From Burkholderiales bacterium (GTDB lineage: Bacteria; Pseudomonadota; Gammaproteobacteria; Burkholderiales; Burkholderiaceae_B), in NCBI GenBank assembly GCA_021300475.1, contig JAJTDO010000016.1, forward strand, positions 1 to 49,954: a stretch of DNA of 49,954 nt, written 5' to 3'. Positions 25,328 through 37,099 of this stretch are shown one piece after another. The notes below the pieces were generated by a model that was given only the letters and a program-made list of their open reading frames with translations, had not been told where the DNA came from and searched no databases. Positions within the stretch are counted from its first letter, which is position 1; every line of letters begins with the position of its first letter. The translations under genes and the position numbers were made by a program.

Positions 25328-25987
25328 ATGTTACGCGTTTATATCGTCGATGATCATCCAATCCTTGCAATGGCCTTGCGAGATCTACTCACAGCCCGCT
25401 ATCCAGACTTGGAGGTCAAGCTGTTCAGTCGGCTGGCACCATCACTGGAGTACGCTCGTTTTGAACGTCCAGATCTGGTCATTCTCGACCCGGGTTTGCC
25501 GGATGGAACCCCGGACTTTGTAGTGTCCACCGCCATTGAAGAGTTTCCATCGTCCGGAATCCTTGTACTTTCCGGCAGCGAAGATGTGCTGGAAAGCATT
25601 GCGCCACGCTACCCCTCCATTGAGTTTCTCTCAAAAGGCGTTTCCCAAGACAGGCTGTTTGCGTTTCTGGAAAGCGCGTTGAACCAGGTCAGGCGCGCAT
25701 CTTGGGCGCAACAGATGACAGACAAACCCCAACAATCGCCCAGCGAACTTGGCGTCAGCCAGCGAATTTCCCGCATCACCGACCGTCAGATCGTGGTGTT
25801 GCATCGCATAGCCAAAGGAGAGTCGAACCATGAAATCGCACGAGCGCTCAGCCTGTCGCCTGAAACGGTGAAAACCCATGTACGCAGTATTCTTGCACGG
25901 CTGAATGCAAGAAACCGCCTGGAAGCCGCCATGTTGTATCGCAACTGGAAAGAACCCAAAGCCATGGACGAAACCCTCGGAAAATGA
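25328..25987 (+). CDS. LuxR/NarL-type response regulator
   Basis: A 219-residue two-domain regulator. The receiver has Asp8-Asp9 in the acidic pocket, Asp54 as phosphorylation site (VILDPGLPDG) and Lys103 in FLSKG. The C-terminal helix-turn-helix of the LuxR class is at about residues 150-205 (TDRQIVVLHRIAKGESNHEIARAL, then SPETVKTHVRSIL). It would bind DNA as a dimer when phosphorylated. The stop overlaps the kinase start in ATGA, so the cognate partner is clear. Purine-rich GGGAAAAAAAT precedes the ATG. Target genes are not known. Confidence 0.92.
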   Translation: MLRVYIVDDHPILAMALRDLLTARYPDLEVKLFSRLAPSLEYARFERPDLVILDPGLPDGTPDFVVSTAIEEFPSSGILVLSGSEDVLESIAPRYPSIEFLSKGVSQDRLFAFLESALNQVRRASWAQQMTDKPQQSPSELGVSQRISRITDRQIVVLHRIAKGESNHEIARALSLSPETVKTHVRSILARLNARNRLEAAMLYRNWKEPKAMDETLGK

Positions 25988-27144
25988 AAGGCCTAAGAAA
26001 AACCAGCCTACTGCGGCAAATCGCCTATACATTGCACCGTAACAGCGAACGTTGCCTTTTCGGGCTGATTCTTCTATTCCCGCTCACGCAGTCCTTTGCT
26101 TCGTCGCCGCTTACAAAAAGCCTGATCACCCTGCTCATCAGCGCAACCTGCCTCTCCGTCTACTCCATCCGCAGCAAAAGCCGCTGGCTCAGAGAGAACC
26201 GCTTCCTTAGGGCTCCTTGGGGTCTGAGTTCGGTGGGCATGTTGTGCCTGTCCATGCTGTTCCTCAGCGAGGCGCTTCCTGAGGGCTTCTTGTTCGTCAT
26301 CACGGTGGTCATGGTGGGGCAACTGATATTCGTGGAAATGAGAAACCGTCGCTTCATGGCTTGGGCCCGCGTCAGCCGTCGAAGAAACCAGCATATTCGC
26401 TGGCAGCGTCAAAGAACCCTCTTGCAAGCGCAATTGTCAGAAGGATTGCAGTGGGTATCGGCGCTGCAGCACGATATTCGTCAGCCCTTGCAGGCATTGG
26501 GTTTGCTGTTGAGTTCCCCCAGAATTGAACGGGACCCAAGCTTTGAATCACTGGTCAAGCAACTGCAAGGTTGCCACCAGTGGATTTACGAACTGTCGGA
26601 GAATGCCACGGAGGTTGCCGCCATTCAGGCCAACAAACGTCCGCTGGTCAGTCTTCGGCCCACAGACGCGTATGCAGTGGTTGCGTCTTTTTCCAGTTGG
26701 TGTCAGCCCTTGGCCACCAGTAAAGGCTTGCAGGTATTTTTGACGTTGCCGGCAGAAGCTTCAATGCTGATGCTGACCACCGATGAGCGCAAACTAAAAC
26801 GCGTGCTCGCCAATCTCATACACAACGCACTCAGATACACAGACAATGGAAAAGTAAACATTTCCTTGTTGATCTCTGCGGAGAGCCTCACATTTCAAAT
26901 CACTGATTCTGGTCCGGGGTTACCGCCACACATTCGGGGCATGCTGGAAAACCTGACCCTGCCAGACCCCGGTAAAGGCGGTTTGCACAGGGGGTTGGGC
27001 CTGTTTGTGGTGGTCGGCTTTTGCAAGCAAATGCGATGGAAAATTTCCATCCCGAAAACCGACCCCTCGGGCACCTGCATAGAGCTTACTGTCCCTTTGA
27101 CCAAAGTCACGCAGACTCAGATCGACAATCTGACCTTGGCTTGA
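25984..27144 (+). CDS. Membrane sensor histidine kinase
   Basis: A 386-residue kinase with about four membrane segments in the first 120 residues and hardly any periplasmic domain, so it may sense a membrane or intracellular signal. The phosphoacceptor is His163 in [12 protein letters not shown], an HDIRQP-type H-box. The ATP-binding domain shows the N box ([10 protein letters not shown]), DSGPGLP and GLGLFVV. Translation is coupled to the response regulator by a 4-base overlap. Its 3' end overlaps the end of convergent argH by 28 bases. Confidence 0.91.
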   Translation: MKGLRKTSLLRQIAYTLHRNSERCLFGLILLFPLTQSFASSPLTKSLITLLISATCLSVYSIRSKSRWLRENRFLRAPWGLSSVGMLCLSMLFLSEALPEGFLFVITVVMVGQLIFVEMRNRRFMAWARVSRRRNQHIRWQRQRTLLQAQLSEGLQWVSALQHDIRQPLQALGLLLSSPRIERDPSFESLVKQLQGCHQWIYELSENATEVAAIQANKRPLVSLRPTDAYAVVASFSSWCQPLATSKGLQVFLTLPAEASMLMLTTDERKLKRVLANLIHNALRYTDNGKVNISLLISAESLTFQITDSGPGLPPHIRGMLENLTLPDPGKGGLHRGLGLFVVVGFCKQMRWKISIPKTDPSGTCIELTVPLTKVTQTQIDNLTLA

Positions 27145-28541
27145 GCCACTGCGGCTTTAACCTGATCTGGGCTGGTGCCGCCCACATGCGAACGGGCATT
27201 AACAGAACCTTTCAAGGTCAGGCTGTCTGCCAGTGCTTGGTCTACAACCACTTGGGCATGTCCATGTTTGGCAAGGCTCAGCGCTTCAGACAACTGCTGC
27301 AAGTTTAGGCTTTCAAGCGTTGCCCCCTGATCTACACAATAGCGCACCGCGTGTGCCACCACTTCATGCGCGTCCCTGAAAGCCAACCCTTTCCTGACCA
27401 AAGCATCGGCCAGATCAGTGGCGGTGGCGTAACCTTCAATGGCGGCTTCCGCCATGCGGTCTGCCTTCACCGTAATGCCGGAAACCATGTCAGCAAAAAT
27501 GGTCAAGGTGTCGGACAAGGTGTCCACGGTATCGAAGAGGGGCTCTTTGTCTTCCTGATTGTCCTTGTTGTAGGCCAAAGGCTGACCTTTCATCAAGGTC
27601 ATCAAGCCCATCAGGTGCCCGAATACCCGGCCGGACTTGCCTCGGGCCAATTCAGGTACATCCGGGTTTTTCTTTTGCGGCATGATGGAGGAACCGGTGC
27701 AAAAACGATCCGCCAGATCAATAAAGCCAAAGCGGGGGCTCATCCAGATGATCAACTCCTCGGAAAGTCGGGAGATGTGGATCATCACCAGTGAGGCGGC
27801 ACCACAAAATTCAATAGCGAAATCCCGGTCTGAGACGGCATCCAGCGAATTGCGACAAACACTTTCGAAGCCCAGCAGGCGCGCCACTTGCTCGCGGTCG
27901 ATCGGGAAAGTGGTGCCCGCCAGAGCAGCTGCGCCCAGAGGCAAACGGTTAATACGCTTGCGCAGGTCCACCATGCGTTCGCGGTCACGCTCAAACATTT
28001 CGACATAGGCCATCATGTGATGCCCGAAGGTCACCGGCTGAGCCACCTGCAAATGGGTAAAACCGGGCATGATGGTCTGAGCATGTTGCTCAGCCATCAG
28101 TATCAGCGAAGTTTGAAGCCCGCAAAGCAAACCTGTAATGTGATCGACACGGTCGCGCAAGTAGAGGCGGATGTCTGTGGCGACTTGATCATTGCGTGAA
28201 CGGCCAGTGTGCAAACGCTTGCCGGCATCACCCACCAATTCTGTGAGCCGGCGCTCAATGTTCAAGTGCACATCTTCCAAGTCCAACTGCCAGTCAAACT
28301 GCCCGGCGTCTATTTCACTTTTTATTTGCGCCATGCCCCGTTCAATGTCGGCCAGGTCCTGATTGCTGATCAGCCCGCAGGTATTGAGCATGGTGGCGTG
28401 CGCGACAGAGCCTTGAATATCAAACAAGGCCAGCCTCTTATCAAAGTCCACGGACGCGGTGTAGCGCTTCACCAAATCTGACATGGGTTCATTGAATCGG
28501 GCAGACCAGGCTTCTTGCTTGCGGGAAAGTTGGGGCAACAT
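27117..28541 (-). CDS. argH: Argininosuccinate lyase
   Basis: A 474-residue enzyme of the fumarase/aspartase superfamily that splits argininosuccinate into arginine and fumarate, the last step of arginine synthesis. The signature [12 protein letters not shown], the HTGRSRNDQ motif and [11 protein letters not shown] with the catalytic His region are visible. Start at ATG 28541 suits the family length; the open frame continues upstream through the divergent hemC promoter and is not coding there. It is divergent from hemC (84-base gap), an arrangement frequent in Burkholderiales. Confidence 0.95.
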   Translation of the reverse strand: MLPQLSRKQEAWSARFNEPMSDLVKRYTASVDFDKRLALFDIQGSVAHATMLNTCGLISNQDLADIERGMAQIKSEIDAGQFDWQLDLEDVHLNIERRLTELVGDAGKRLHTGRSRNDQVATDIRLYLRDRVDHITGLLCGLQTSLILMAEQHAQTIMPGFTHLQVAQPVTFGHHMMAYVEMFERDRERMVDLRKRINRLPLGAAALAGTTFPIDREQVARLLGFESVCRNSLDAVSDRDFAIEFCGAASLVMIHISRLSEELIIWMSPRFGFIDLADRFCTGSSIMPQKKNPDVPELARGKSGRVFGHLMGLMTLMKGQPLAYNKDNQEDKEPLFDTVDTLSDTLTIFADMVSGITVKADRMAEAAIEGYATATDLADALVRKGLAFRDAHEVVAHAVRYCVDQGATLESLNLQQLSEALSLAKHGHAQVVVDQALADSLTLKGSVNARSHVGGTSPDQVKAAVAQAKVRLSI

Positions 28542-28625
28542 GTGCGGATGTCCAAAAAAGGGAAAGACGGTTGTTAGCCCTCCATTATACGTTTCTTGGC
28601 ATGCTAGACTCTCAGGCTGTTTCGA

Positions 28626-29564
28626 ATGTCCAAACCCATGAAACTGACCATCGCATCTCGCGAGAGTCGCCTGGCCCTGTGGCAGGCCGAGCACGTAAAA
28701 AACCTCATCGAGCAATTTGAAGGCAAGCCCAGCGTCGAAATTTTGGGCATGACCACCCGTGGAGACCAAATCCTGGACCGTGCACTGTCAAAGGTGGGCG
28801 GCAAGGGGCTATTTATCAAAGAGCTTGAGGTTGCACTGCTGGAAGGCCACGCAGACTTGGCCGTTCACTCAGCCAAAGACGTGCCCATGGACCTTGAGCC
28901 CGAGTTCGAATTGCTGGGTTTCATGAAGCGTGAAGACCCCAGAGACGCGTTTATTTCTTCCCAGTACGCCAGCCTGTCTGAACTTCCAGAGGGTTCGGTT
29001 GTGGGTACCTCCAGCCTGCGCAGACAAGCCCAACTGCTTGCGCTCTTTCCCCATCTGAAAATTGAGGCACTGCGCGGCAACCTTGATACCCGTTTTGGCA
29101 AACTTGACCGTGGTGAATATGCAGCCATCATTCTTGCCGCCGCGGGCGTAAAGCGCTTGGGGTTGGCACACCGAATCCGCGATCTGCTGCCCCAAAGCCA
29201 GTTTTTACCAGCGGCCGGGCAGGGTGCACTTGCGTTGGAAATTCCGGCGAACCGTGCCGATCTTCAGCAATTGCTGGCGCCCTTGCTGTGCCCACAAACC
29301 ACCGCAGCCGTTCGCGCAGAGCGGCAGGTCTCGCGTTTGTTGGGTGGCAGTTGTCAGGTGCCGTTGGCTGCCTACGCAGAAATCACCACAACAGGTTCCT
29401 TGCACTTACGCGCCCGTGTGGCCAACCCGCAAGGTACGGAAATTATTTACGCCGAGGCCAGCGGTTCATCTGCGAACCCGGAACAATTAGGGCAACAGGT
29501 AGGCGAAGAATTGTTGGCCAAAGGTGGCAAAAGAATTCTTGCGTTGTGCCAGTCGGCTGACTGA
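28626..29564 (+). CDS. hemC: Hydroxymethylbilane synthase (porphobilinogen deaminase)
   Basis: A 312-residue enzyme polymerising four porphobilinogen units into hydroxymethylbilane for haem and other tetrapyrroles. Catalytic Asp85 is in HSAKDVPMD and the dipyrromethane-binding cysteine is Cys243 in [11 protein letters not shown]. The ATG at 28626 is used; an in-frame ATG four codons later is equally possible because neither has a clear ribosome binding site. It begins the hemC-hemD-hemX-hemY operon. The organism makes c-type cytochromes here, so demand for haem is expected. Confidence 0.95.
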   Translation: MSKPMKLTIASRESRLALWQAEHVKNLIEQFEGKPSVEILGMTTRGDQILDRALSKVGGKGLFIKELEVALLEGHADLAVHSAKDVPMDLEPEFELLGFMKREDPRDAFISSQYASLSELPEGSVVGTSSLRRQAQLLALFPHLKIEALRGNLDTRFGKLDRGEYAAIILAAAGVKRLGLAHRIRDLLPQSQFLPAAGQGALALEIPANRADLQQLLAPLLCPQTTAAVRAERQVSRLLGGSCQVPLAAYAEITTTGSLHLRARVANPQGTEIIYAEASGSSANPEQLGQQVGEELLAKGGKRILALCQSAD

Positions 29565-29588
29565 GCTGACGCAAAGTCACTAGGACGC

Positions 29589-30416
29589 ATGAAGCCCCTG
29601 ACACTGATTTCAACGCGCCCGACCATCGTGCGTGCAGACCAAAGCATTCAGCACGAAAGTGTGCTGGAACCGATATTTTGCGAACAACACGGCATCACGG
29701 AAATTCAGATGCCAGCTTTTGAACTGTCCACGCGCGCCCCTGCGCTGGAAACCATACAGCGATGGCTGATGACCGCTAAAAGTGCAGTGCGAGGCAGTTG
29801 CATGGTGGTGTTTGTGAGCCCCGGAGCGCTGGAGTTGCTGCGGTCAAGCTTCCCGGATCCGTGGCCTGACGGGTTGCGGGTGGGCCTGATGGGAGACGGC
29901 AGCGCCAGCAAGGCCATCAAGCTGGGTATTCCGCAAGGTCTCCTGACCTACCCCAGTCAAAGCAAGGGTGAAAATCAAGATTCCGCCGCACTGCTTGATT
30001 GCATAAAAAAAAACAGTGCCACCGAAACCATCCAACGGCTTTTGCTGCTTAAGGGGCCGCGCGGGCGAGATGATTTTGCCCAGCAAGTACAAGCCTTGGG
30101 CATTGAGTTGCAAACCTGCCATGCTTACCATCGCAAAGCCTTTCACTACACCACGCAAGACATTAAAAGTCGCACCGGAACAGTTGCAACGCCTTCCAAG
30201 CTGTGCTTTTACCTCACCAGCAGCGAATCGGTTGATGTGTTCAAAAGTGTTATGGCGGACATGAGCTCAGCAAGGTCGGACAGCCAATGTCTTACGCTGG
30301 TCACTCACCCACGCATCGCGCAAGCCGCAATAGCCGCCCAACACAGGCAAGTCGTGTTGATTGAGCCGGGTCAAAAAGCCTTGCAAGAACGACTTTTACA
30401 ACAGATTCAAACTTAA
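29589..30416 (+). CDS. hemD: Uroporphyrinogen-III synthase
   Basis: A 275-residue, poorly conserved two-lobe enzyme that closes hydroxymethylbilane with inversion of ring D. Support comes from its start (LTLISTRPTIVRADQ), the conserved VFVSPGALELL and LLLKGPRGRDDFAQQVQALG segments, its length, and above all its place just after hemC and before hemX. AGGA precedes the ATG. A 24-base gap separates it from hemC. Confidence 0.9.
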   Translation: MKPLTLISTRPTIVRADQSIQHESVLEPIFCEQHGITEIQMPAFELSTRAPALETIQRWLMTAKSAVRGSCMVVFVSPGALELLRSSFPDPWPDGLRVGLMGDGSASKAIKLGIPQGLLTYPSQSKGENQDSAALLDCIKKNSATETIQRLLLLKGPRGRDDFAQQVQALGIELQTCHAYHRKAFHYTTQDIKSRTGTVATPSKLCFYLTSSESVDVFKSVMADMSSARSDSQCLTLVTHPRIAQAAIAAQHRQVVLIEPGQKALQERLLQQIQT

Positions 30417-30477
30417 TGTGACCGAATACGCATTTCCTTGACCCCAAACGTATTAAGCGCGTCATTTGGGAGATAAA

Positions 30478-31536
30478 ATGCTGCGCATGCAAGCCGATCA
30501 ACAGAACTCAAGCTCCCGTAAACGTCACCCGGAAATGGTTTTGGCCATTATCAGTCTGGTCGGCTTGGTTTGGCTGGCCATCAGCGTTCGCAACTGGATG
30601 GGGCAGACACGAGAGGAACTAGGAACCCGCATTGTTGCGCTGGAATCCAGGGTTAAAGGTGAAAGCGAACAGTTCAATCAGGCGGTGGCCAAGGTAGAAG
30701 ATGCCAATGCCAGATTGCTGATACTCGAGCAAAAACTCAAAGAATCTTCTGCTCAGCAGGAATCGCTGGAACGTCTCTATAAAAACATGCAACGCAGCCG
30801 CGATGAAACCGCCATTGTTGAAGTTGAACAATTGCTGAACCTTGCATCGCAGCAACTTCGCTTGTTGGGTAACGTGGAATCGGCCATTCTTGCCTTGCAG
30901 CAAGCAGAATCCAGGTTAGGAACTCAAGACAGACCTAGCTTCGTCAATGTGAAGCGAGCCATCAACCGCGACCTGTCACGTCTGCGCAGCCTGCCAAAAC
31001 TTGACTTGGCAAGCCTTGCACAACAACTCGATGAAATCCTGAGAAACATCGACAAGTTTCAACTGCTCTCAGACATTCGGAGCGTAGAACCGGAGGAGGC
31101 CCAAGTTGCCACCGTCACCTTGGCTGAACCTGTCGCCAAGGAATTCAATGCCATGGACTGGATTGTCGATGCGCTTCAGACCGTCATAAAGGGCGCTTGG
31201 TCAGACGTAACGCAACTGGTTCGAATACGTGAGGTTGGCAATCCGGATGCAATGATGATGTCGCCCTCGCAAGCCTATTTTGTGAGGGAAAACTTTCGAC
31301 TCCGCCTGCTCAATGCCCGCTTGGCCTTGCTCTCCAGACAGCAAAAGCTGCTGCGGGAAGACCTCAATGCAGCCGACCTTTGGTTGAAGCGTTATTTCGA
31401 TCTTCAAGACCCCAGGGTTGCCGAGGCGAAAAAAGTTCTGGAGGGCATTCGTCAGGTTGAAGTGGCCTTTGAGTTGCCCACGCTTCAAGACTCACTCAGT
31501 ACGCTGAAATTAAACAGAACAGACTCGGAACGATGA
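30478..31536 (+). CDS. hemX: HemX-like membrane protein of the haem operon
   Basis: A 352-residue protein with one N-terminal membrane segment (about residues 18-34), a long coiled-coil stretch (about 45-105) and a helical domain facing the periplasm. It matches the HemX family often annotated as uroporphyrinogen-III methyltransferase, but the SAM-binding methyltransferase motifs are absent, so enzyme activity should not be assumed. ATG at 30478 is preceded by GGGAG with 6-base spacing. A TTG-initiated extension to 30466 is less likely. It lies between hemD and hemY. Confidence 0.88.
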   Translation: MLRMQADQQNSSSRKRHPEMVLAIISLVGLVWLAISVRNWMGQTREELGTRIVALESRVKGESEQFNQAVAKVEDANARLLILEQKLKESSAQQESLERLYKNMQRSRDETAIVEVEQLLNLASQQLRLLGNVESAILALQQAESRLGTQDRPSFVNVKRAINRDLSRLRSLPKLDLASLAQQLDEILRNIDKFQLLSDIRSVEPEEAQVATVTLAEPVAKEFNAMDWIVDALQTVIKGAWSDVTQLVRIREVGNPDAMMMSPSQAYFVRENFRLRLLNARLALLSRQQKLLREDLNAADLWLKRYFDLQDPRVAEAKKVLEGIRQVEVAFELPTLQDSLSTLKLNRTDSER

Positions 31537-31540
31537 AACC

Positions 31541-32719
31541 ATGCGTCGCCTGATAACCCTGATCTTGTTGGCTTTTTTTGCGGTGGCGCTCAGCCTCACC
31601 GCCAAGGTGAACACGGGTCAGGTTGCTGTTTTTTTTAGCCCTTACCGCATCGATCTCTCGTTAAATCTGGTGATTGCCGGGCTTTTCGTCGGGTTTTTAC
31701 TGTTTTACGGCATTGTTCGAGCGGTTTATGTGGCAATCGGGTTACCGGAACGGGTTCGCGAATTCAAGCTGACCCGCCGTCGCGAAGGTGCCCACAATGC
31801 CCGCAGAGCCTCGGTAATGGCGCTGACAGAGGGGCGCCTGACACGTGTTGAGCATCTGGCCACGGAAGCGCAGGTGTTCCCGGCAGATGGACTGCCTGCC
31901 GCATTGTTGGCGGCAATGGCAGCACACCGCCTGAAACAGTACGAGCGTCGAGACAAATGGCTGCAGGAACTTTCAAAAGAAGAAGGTGAGGTTGGTCTGG
32001 CCGCCAATCTTATGGCAGCGGAGTTTCTGGAAGAGCAGGGAAGGTTCGAGGATGCAGAGGTCGCCATCAAGAAAGTTCTCGCCGGCAACCGCAGAAACCT
32101 TCGGGCTCAACAAGTGGCATTAAAGGTGTTCAAGGCATCGGGCTATTGGGAAGGCGTGTTGAAAGTCTCCCGCCTCCTGACCAACCGCGGTACCGGCACT
32201 GAAGTCGATCTGGACCAAATTGTTGCAGAGGCCTACCGCAATCTGATTGCCAGAAGATCACAAGTGATTCAGCAAATCTGGCAACTCTGGAGAAATGCCA
32301 CCCCCCGCGAACTCGGGTTGTTGGATGTCACCAGGGCATTCGTCTACGGTTTCAGTCGCATAGGGGCACCAAGCCACGCCCGGGCATTAATCGAAAATTA
32401 TTTGAAAAATCAATGGAATGGCGAACTTGTTCAACTCTTTGCCGAAATTTTTTATTCTCAACCCTTGTCCACCATCAAAACGGTTGAGGAATGGAAAATA
32501 CAACATCCCGACGACCCGCACGTGCTTCGCGCCCTCGGTCTTCTGCATGGCGCAATTGAAAACTGGAGTGAAAGCGCAGCAAGCTATGAACGATTGTTTG
32601 CAATCCAACCGTCCCCAGAGATCGCAGCCCAGCTCGCACGCGTGTACAGTCGCAGCGAAGATGCTGAACGTGAAGCGCATTATCGGACCACCTGTGTGGC
32701 CCTGTTACTAAAAGTATAA
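31541..32719 (+). CDS. hemY: HemY-like TPR membrane protein
   Basis: A 392-residue protein with two membrane segments (about residues 4-20 and 40-62) and a soluble part of tetratricopeptide-like helix pairs. It belongs to the proteobacterial HemY N-terminal family found at the end of hemCDXY operons; its role in haem synthesis is not settled, and it is unrelated to the Bacillus HemY oxidase. It starts 4 bases after the hemX stop. Its final codons overlap a TATAAT that may serve the next gene. Confidence 0.9.
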   Translation: MRRLITLILLAFFAVALSLTAKVNTGQVAVFFSPYRIDLSLNLVIAGLFVGFLLFYGIVRAVYVAIGLPERVREFKLTRRREGAHNARRASVMALTEGRLTRVEHLATEAQVFPADGLPAALLAAMAAHRLKQYERRDKWLQELSKEEGEVGLAANLMAAEFLEEQGRFEDAEVAIKKVLAGNRRNLRAQQVALKVFKASGYWEGVLKVSRLLTNRGTGTEVDLDQIVAEAYRNLIARRSQVIQQIWQLWRNATPRELGLLDVTRAFVYGFSRIGAPSHARALIENYLKNQWNGELVQLFAEIFYSQPLSTIKTVEEWKIQHPDDPHVLRALGLLHGAIENWSESAASYERLFAIQPSPEIAAQLARVYSRSEDAEREAHYRTTCVALLLKV

Positions 32720-32720
32720 T
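32715..32720 (+). promoter_or_regulatory. Candidate -10 element for ppa
   Basis: A perfect TATAAT overlaps the hemY stop codon 48 bases before the ppa ATG. A -35 at the right distance is not convincing (CTGTGT), so the call is tentative. Confidence 0.35.
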
Positions 32721-32767
32721 GGCGCGAACTTGAATTTTTCTGATTGTGAAGACCAAAGGAGTGTTGC

Positions 32768-33310
32768 ATGAGTTTTGATAAAATCCCCGCAGGAAAGAAC
32801 ATCCCCCACGATTTCAACGTCATTATTGAAATCCCGATGAATGCCGATCCAATCAAGTACGAAGTGGACAAAGATTCCGGCGCTATCTTCGTAGACCGCT
32901 TCATGATGACCGCCATGCACTACCCTTGCAACTACGGTTACATTCCAAAAACGCTGGCTGCAGACGGCGATCCTGTTGATGTGCTGGTCATTACGCCATT
33001 CCCCTTGCATCCTGGCGTCGTTGTCCGTTGTCGCGCTATTGGCGTGTTGCAAATGTCTGATGAAGCCGGCGGCGATGCTAAATTGCTGGCAGTTCCTGTA
33101 GACAAAATCTTGCCGACCTACAGACACTGGCAAAAACCCGAAGACATGCAGCCAGAACGGCTGATGCAAATCCAGCACTTCTTTGAACACTACAAAGACC
33201 TTGAAAAAGGCAAGTGGGTAAAAGTGGAAGGTTGGGGCGGTCCTGAAGCTGCGCACGCCGAAATTCTCTCAGGCATCGAAAGCTACAACAAGGAACAGGG
33301 CGAACAATAA
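32768..33310 (+). CDS. ppa: Inorganic pyrophosphatase
   Basis: A 180-residue family I soluble pyrophosphatase; it hydrolyses pyrophosphate to phosphate and so drives biosynthetic reactions. The metal-binding aspartates Asp66, Asp68 and Asp71 in DGDPVDVLV correspond to E. coli 65/67/70, and [10 protein letters not shown] is conserved. AAAGGAG sits 7 bases before the ATG. It is followed by a strong terminator. Cytoplasmic and probably essential. Confidence 0.96.
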   Translation: MSFDKIPAGKNIPHDFNVIIEIPMNADPIKYEVDKDSGAIFVDRFMMTAMHYPCNYGYIPKTLAADGDPVDVLVITPFPLHPGVVVRCRAIGVLQMSDEAGGDAKLLAVPVDKILPTYRHWQKPEDMQPERLMQIQHFFEHYKDLEKGKWVKVEGWGGPEAAHAEILSGIESYNKEQGEQ

Positions 33311-33335
33311 TTTTTTAGCTCGGTATTTGTCATGC

Positions 33336-33367
33336 AAACCCCGCCTTTTGTGCGGGGTTTTGTTTTT
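33336..33367 (+). terminator. Rho-independent terminator after ppa
   Basis: A 9-base perfect stem (AAACCCCGC at 33336-33344, GCGGGGTTT at 33352-33360) with a 7-base loop, followed by a T-rich run. It lies between two convergent genes and its A-rich left flank may serve the minus strand also. Confidence 0.9.
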
Positions 33368-33381
33368 ATCGCATGACAAAA

Positions 33382-34572
33382 CTAGGCCTGCTTGAACGGA
33401 TTGTGCTCTTTCAACTCATCCATATAGGCTGAAATCCCACCGCCTTCACGCGCCAGAAAACGGTCTACCGCCTCTGCAAATCCTTCGTGGGCCAACCAGT
33501 GCATCGACTGTGCCTGCACCGGCTCGAACCCTCGACTCCACTTGTGTTCCCCCTGTGCGCCACCTTCGAATCTGGAAATACCTTTTTGAATGGCCCAGGT
33601 TAAAGGTGCGTAATAAGCCGCTTCAAAATGCAGGCAAGGCACATGCTCCAAGGCCCCCCAGTAGCGTCCATACAGCGTAGTGCTCGAATGCAGACAAAAG
33701 CTCGCTGCGATTGATTTGTCAGCCCTCTTTGCAATGAACAACACCACCTGCTCAGGCATGGTTTGCCTCAAGCGCACAAAAAAGTCGGGGGTCAGATAGG
33801 GCGTAGAGTGATGCTGCCGGTAGGTGGTGACATAGCACTCATAAAAGAAAGCCCAGTCACTGTCTTTCGCCTCGGTTCCCTCAAGCACCTGTATGTGAAC
33901 GCCGGCTTCTTCAACCTTGCGACGCTCAGCCCGAATGTTCTTTCGTTTCTTCTGGTTTAACTGCTCCAGAAAGTGTTCAAAATCCTGATACTGTTCTTCA
34001 GAGCCCGGCACACGGTTTTGCCAGTGAAACTGAACCCCCGTGCGTTTCATGCAAGCGCTGTCCGCAAGGGCGGGAAGGTCGGAGTCATCAAGAAACAAAC
34101 CATGCCAGGAGCTGGTGCGCAGCCCGAGCGTCTCCTCTGAAACACTGCTTTGCTGGGCAAGCTCGAACAAGGCATGCCCTAAAAATGCGAGTGTCTTGTC
34201 ATCCTGGGCCAACAAGCGACGACCGAAAACAGGCGTAAACGGAATGGCTGTCAGCAATTTCGGGTAATAGACCAACTGGTGACGCTGATAAGCGTCCGCC
34301 CAAGCCCAGTCGAATACATACTCGCCATAGGAATGCGATTTAAGATAAACGGGAGCCGCGGCAACCAGACAATCGGCATCGTTTAAAATACCCAGATGGC
34401 AAGCCGCCCAACCTGTGGCGGGGCTGGCACTACCGGAGGCCTCCATGGCCAACAAGTAGGCATGGCGCAAGGCGGGGTGAAGCACGCCGCCATGGCTGGC
34501 CAGAACCAAAGCATCCCATTGGGCCTGCGGTATGTCGGAAAAACGAGAATACAAGCGCGTGCGATAATTCAT
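33382..34572 (-). CDS. FemAB-like/GNAT-type acyltransferase (DUF482)
   Basis: A 396-residue protein of the DUF482 family, sometimes called peptidoglycan biosynthesis-like because its fold resembles FemAB/GNAT acyltransferases. Recognisable segments are SHSYGEYVFDWAWADAYQR, the NQKKRKNIRAERRKV basic stretch, and HYFEAAYY-type sequence near FEGGAQGEHKWSRGFEP. The biochemical role in proteobacteria is not established. No signal peptide. The ATG at 34572 is only 26 bases from the divergent nadE start, so the promoters must lie in each other's gene or overlap. Confidence 0.85.
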   Translation of the reverse strand: MNYRTRLYSRFSDIPQAQWDALVLASHGGVLHPALRHAYLLAMEASGSASPATGWAACHLGILNDADCLVAAAPVYLKSHSYGEYVFDWAWADAYQRHQLVYYPKLLTAIPFTPVFGRRLLAQDDKTLAFLGHALFELAQQSSVSEETLGLRTSSWHGLFLDDSDLPALADSACMKRTGVQFHWQNRVPGSEEQYQDFEHFLEQLNQKKRKNIRAERRKVEEAGVHIQVLEGTEAKDSDWAFFYECYVTTYRQHHSTPYLTPDFFVRLRQTMPEQVVLFIAKRADKSIAASFCLHSSTTLYGRYWGALEHVPCLHFEAAYYAPLTWAIQKGISRFEGGAQGEHKWSRGFEPVQAQSMHWLAHEGFAEAVDRFLAREGGGISAYMDELKEHNPFKQA

Positions 34573-34598
34573 GCGTGAATTTTAAGAGGTACAGAACT

Positions 34599-36586
<1,988 letters not shown>

Positions 36587-36633
36587 AGGCAATATTGCCT
36601 GCTTTTCCTGCCTATCTGAGGGGTTATTCGGTT

Positions 36634-36639
36634 TATAAT
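36634..36639 (+). promoter_or_regulatory. Candidate -10 element before the unknown small gene
   Basis: Perfect TATAAT, 38 bases before the GTG start of the 119-residue protein. The expected -35 position is poor, so this alone is weak evidence of a promoter. Confidence 0.35.
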
Positions 36640-36677
36640 TTTTTACATTCGGGATCACCCGCTCAAAGGATGTTGTC

Positions 36678-37037
36678 GTGGCCTCTCAAGTTCTGCAATT
36701 CAAGACACCTGTCACTCCACGCAAGCCGGAAGCGGCGAGCAGTATTTTCAGCAAGGAAGCCATTGGGTTGCGCTACATCGATCGACTGGACGAAAAGCTC
36801 AAACACCACGGCATTGAGGCCTGGCTGGATGCAGACCTCAGTTCTTTGGTGTTGCTGAGGATTTTTGTTGACCGATCCTGGATGCAACATGGCAAAGCGT
36901 TGGAAGTGCTGGAAAGCCTGATTGACCCTTGCCCCTTCAATACCGTCAGTTTAAGCGCGTTGGCCGAATTGCCCCATGCAGACAGAGCGGTCATTTATGA
37001 GGACTGCGTATCGGTGGGTGGCTTTCAGAGCGTCTGA
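36678..37037 (+). CDS. Small protein of unknown function
   Basis: A 119-residue soluble protein that is not recognised. GTG at 36678 follows AAAGGA with 7-base spacing, and a TATAAT lies at 36634-36639, so it may have its own promoter. The sequence is rich in Leu and acidic residues with a central Trp-containing stretch (RIFVDRSWMQHGKALEVLESL) and ends VYEDC-like (AVIYEDCVSVGGFQS). No signal or membrane segment. Codon use looks like its neighbours. It converges with the smr gene. Confidence 0.7.
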   Translation: MASQVLQFKTPVTPRKPEAASSIFSKEAIGLRYIDRLDEKLKHHGIEAWLDADLSSLVLLRIFVDRSWMQHGKALEVLESLIDPCPFNTVSLSALAELPHADRAVIYEDCVSVGGFQSV

Positions 37038-37099
37038 AAATCCATTCAAGTTAAATTGACAGCGGGCACTAAATACAAACGCCCGCTCGTGCTTCAGGA

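Noticed and set aside
28542-28769. N-terminal extension of argH
   Set aside because: The frame stays open upstream of 28541 but this stretch includes the hemC promoter and start; family length fits the ATG at 28541.
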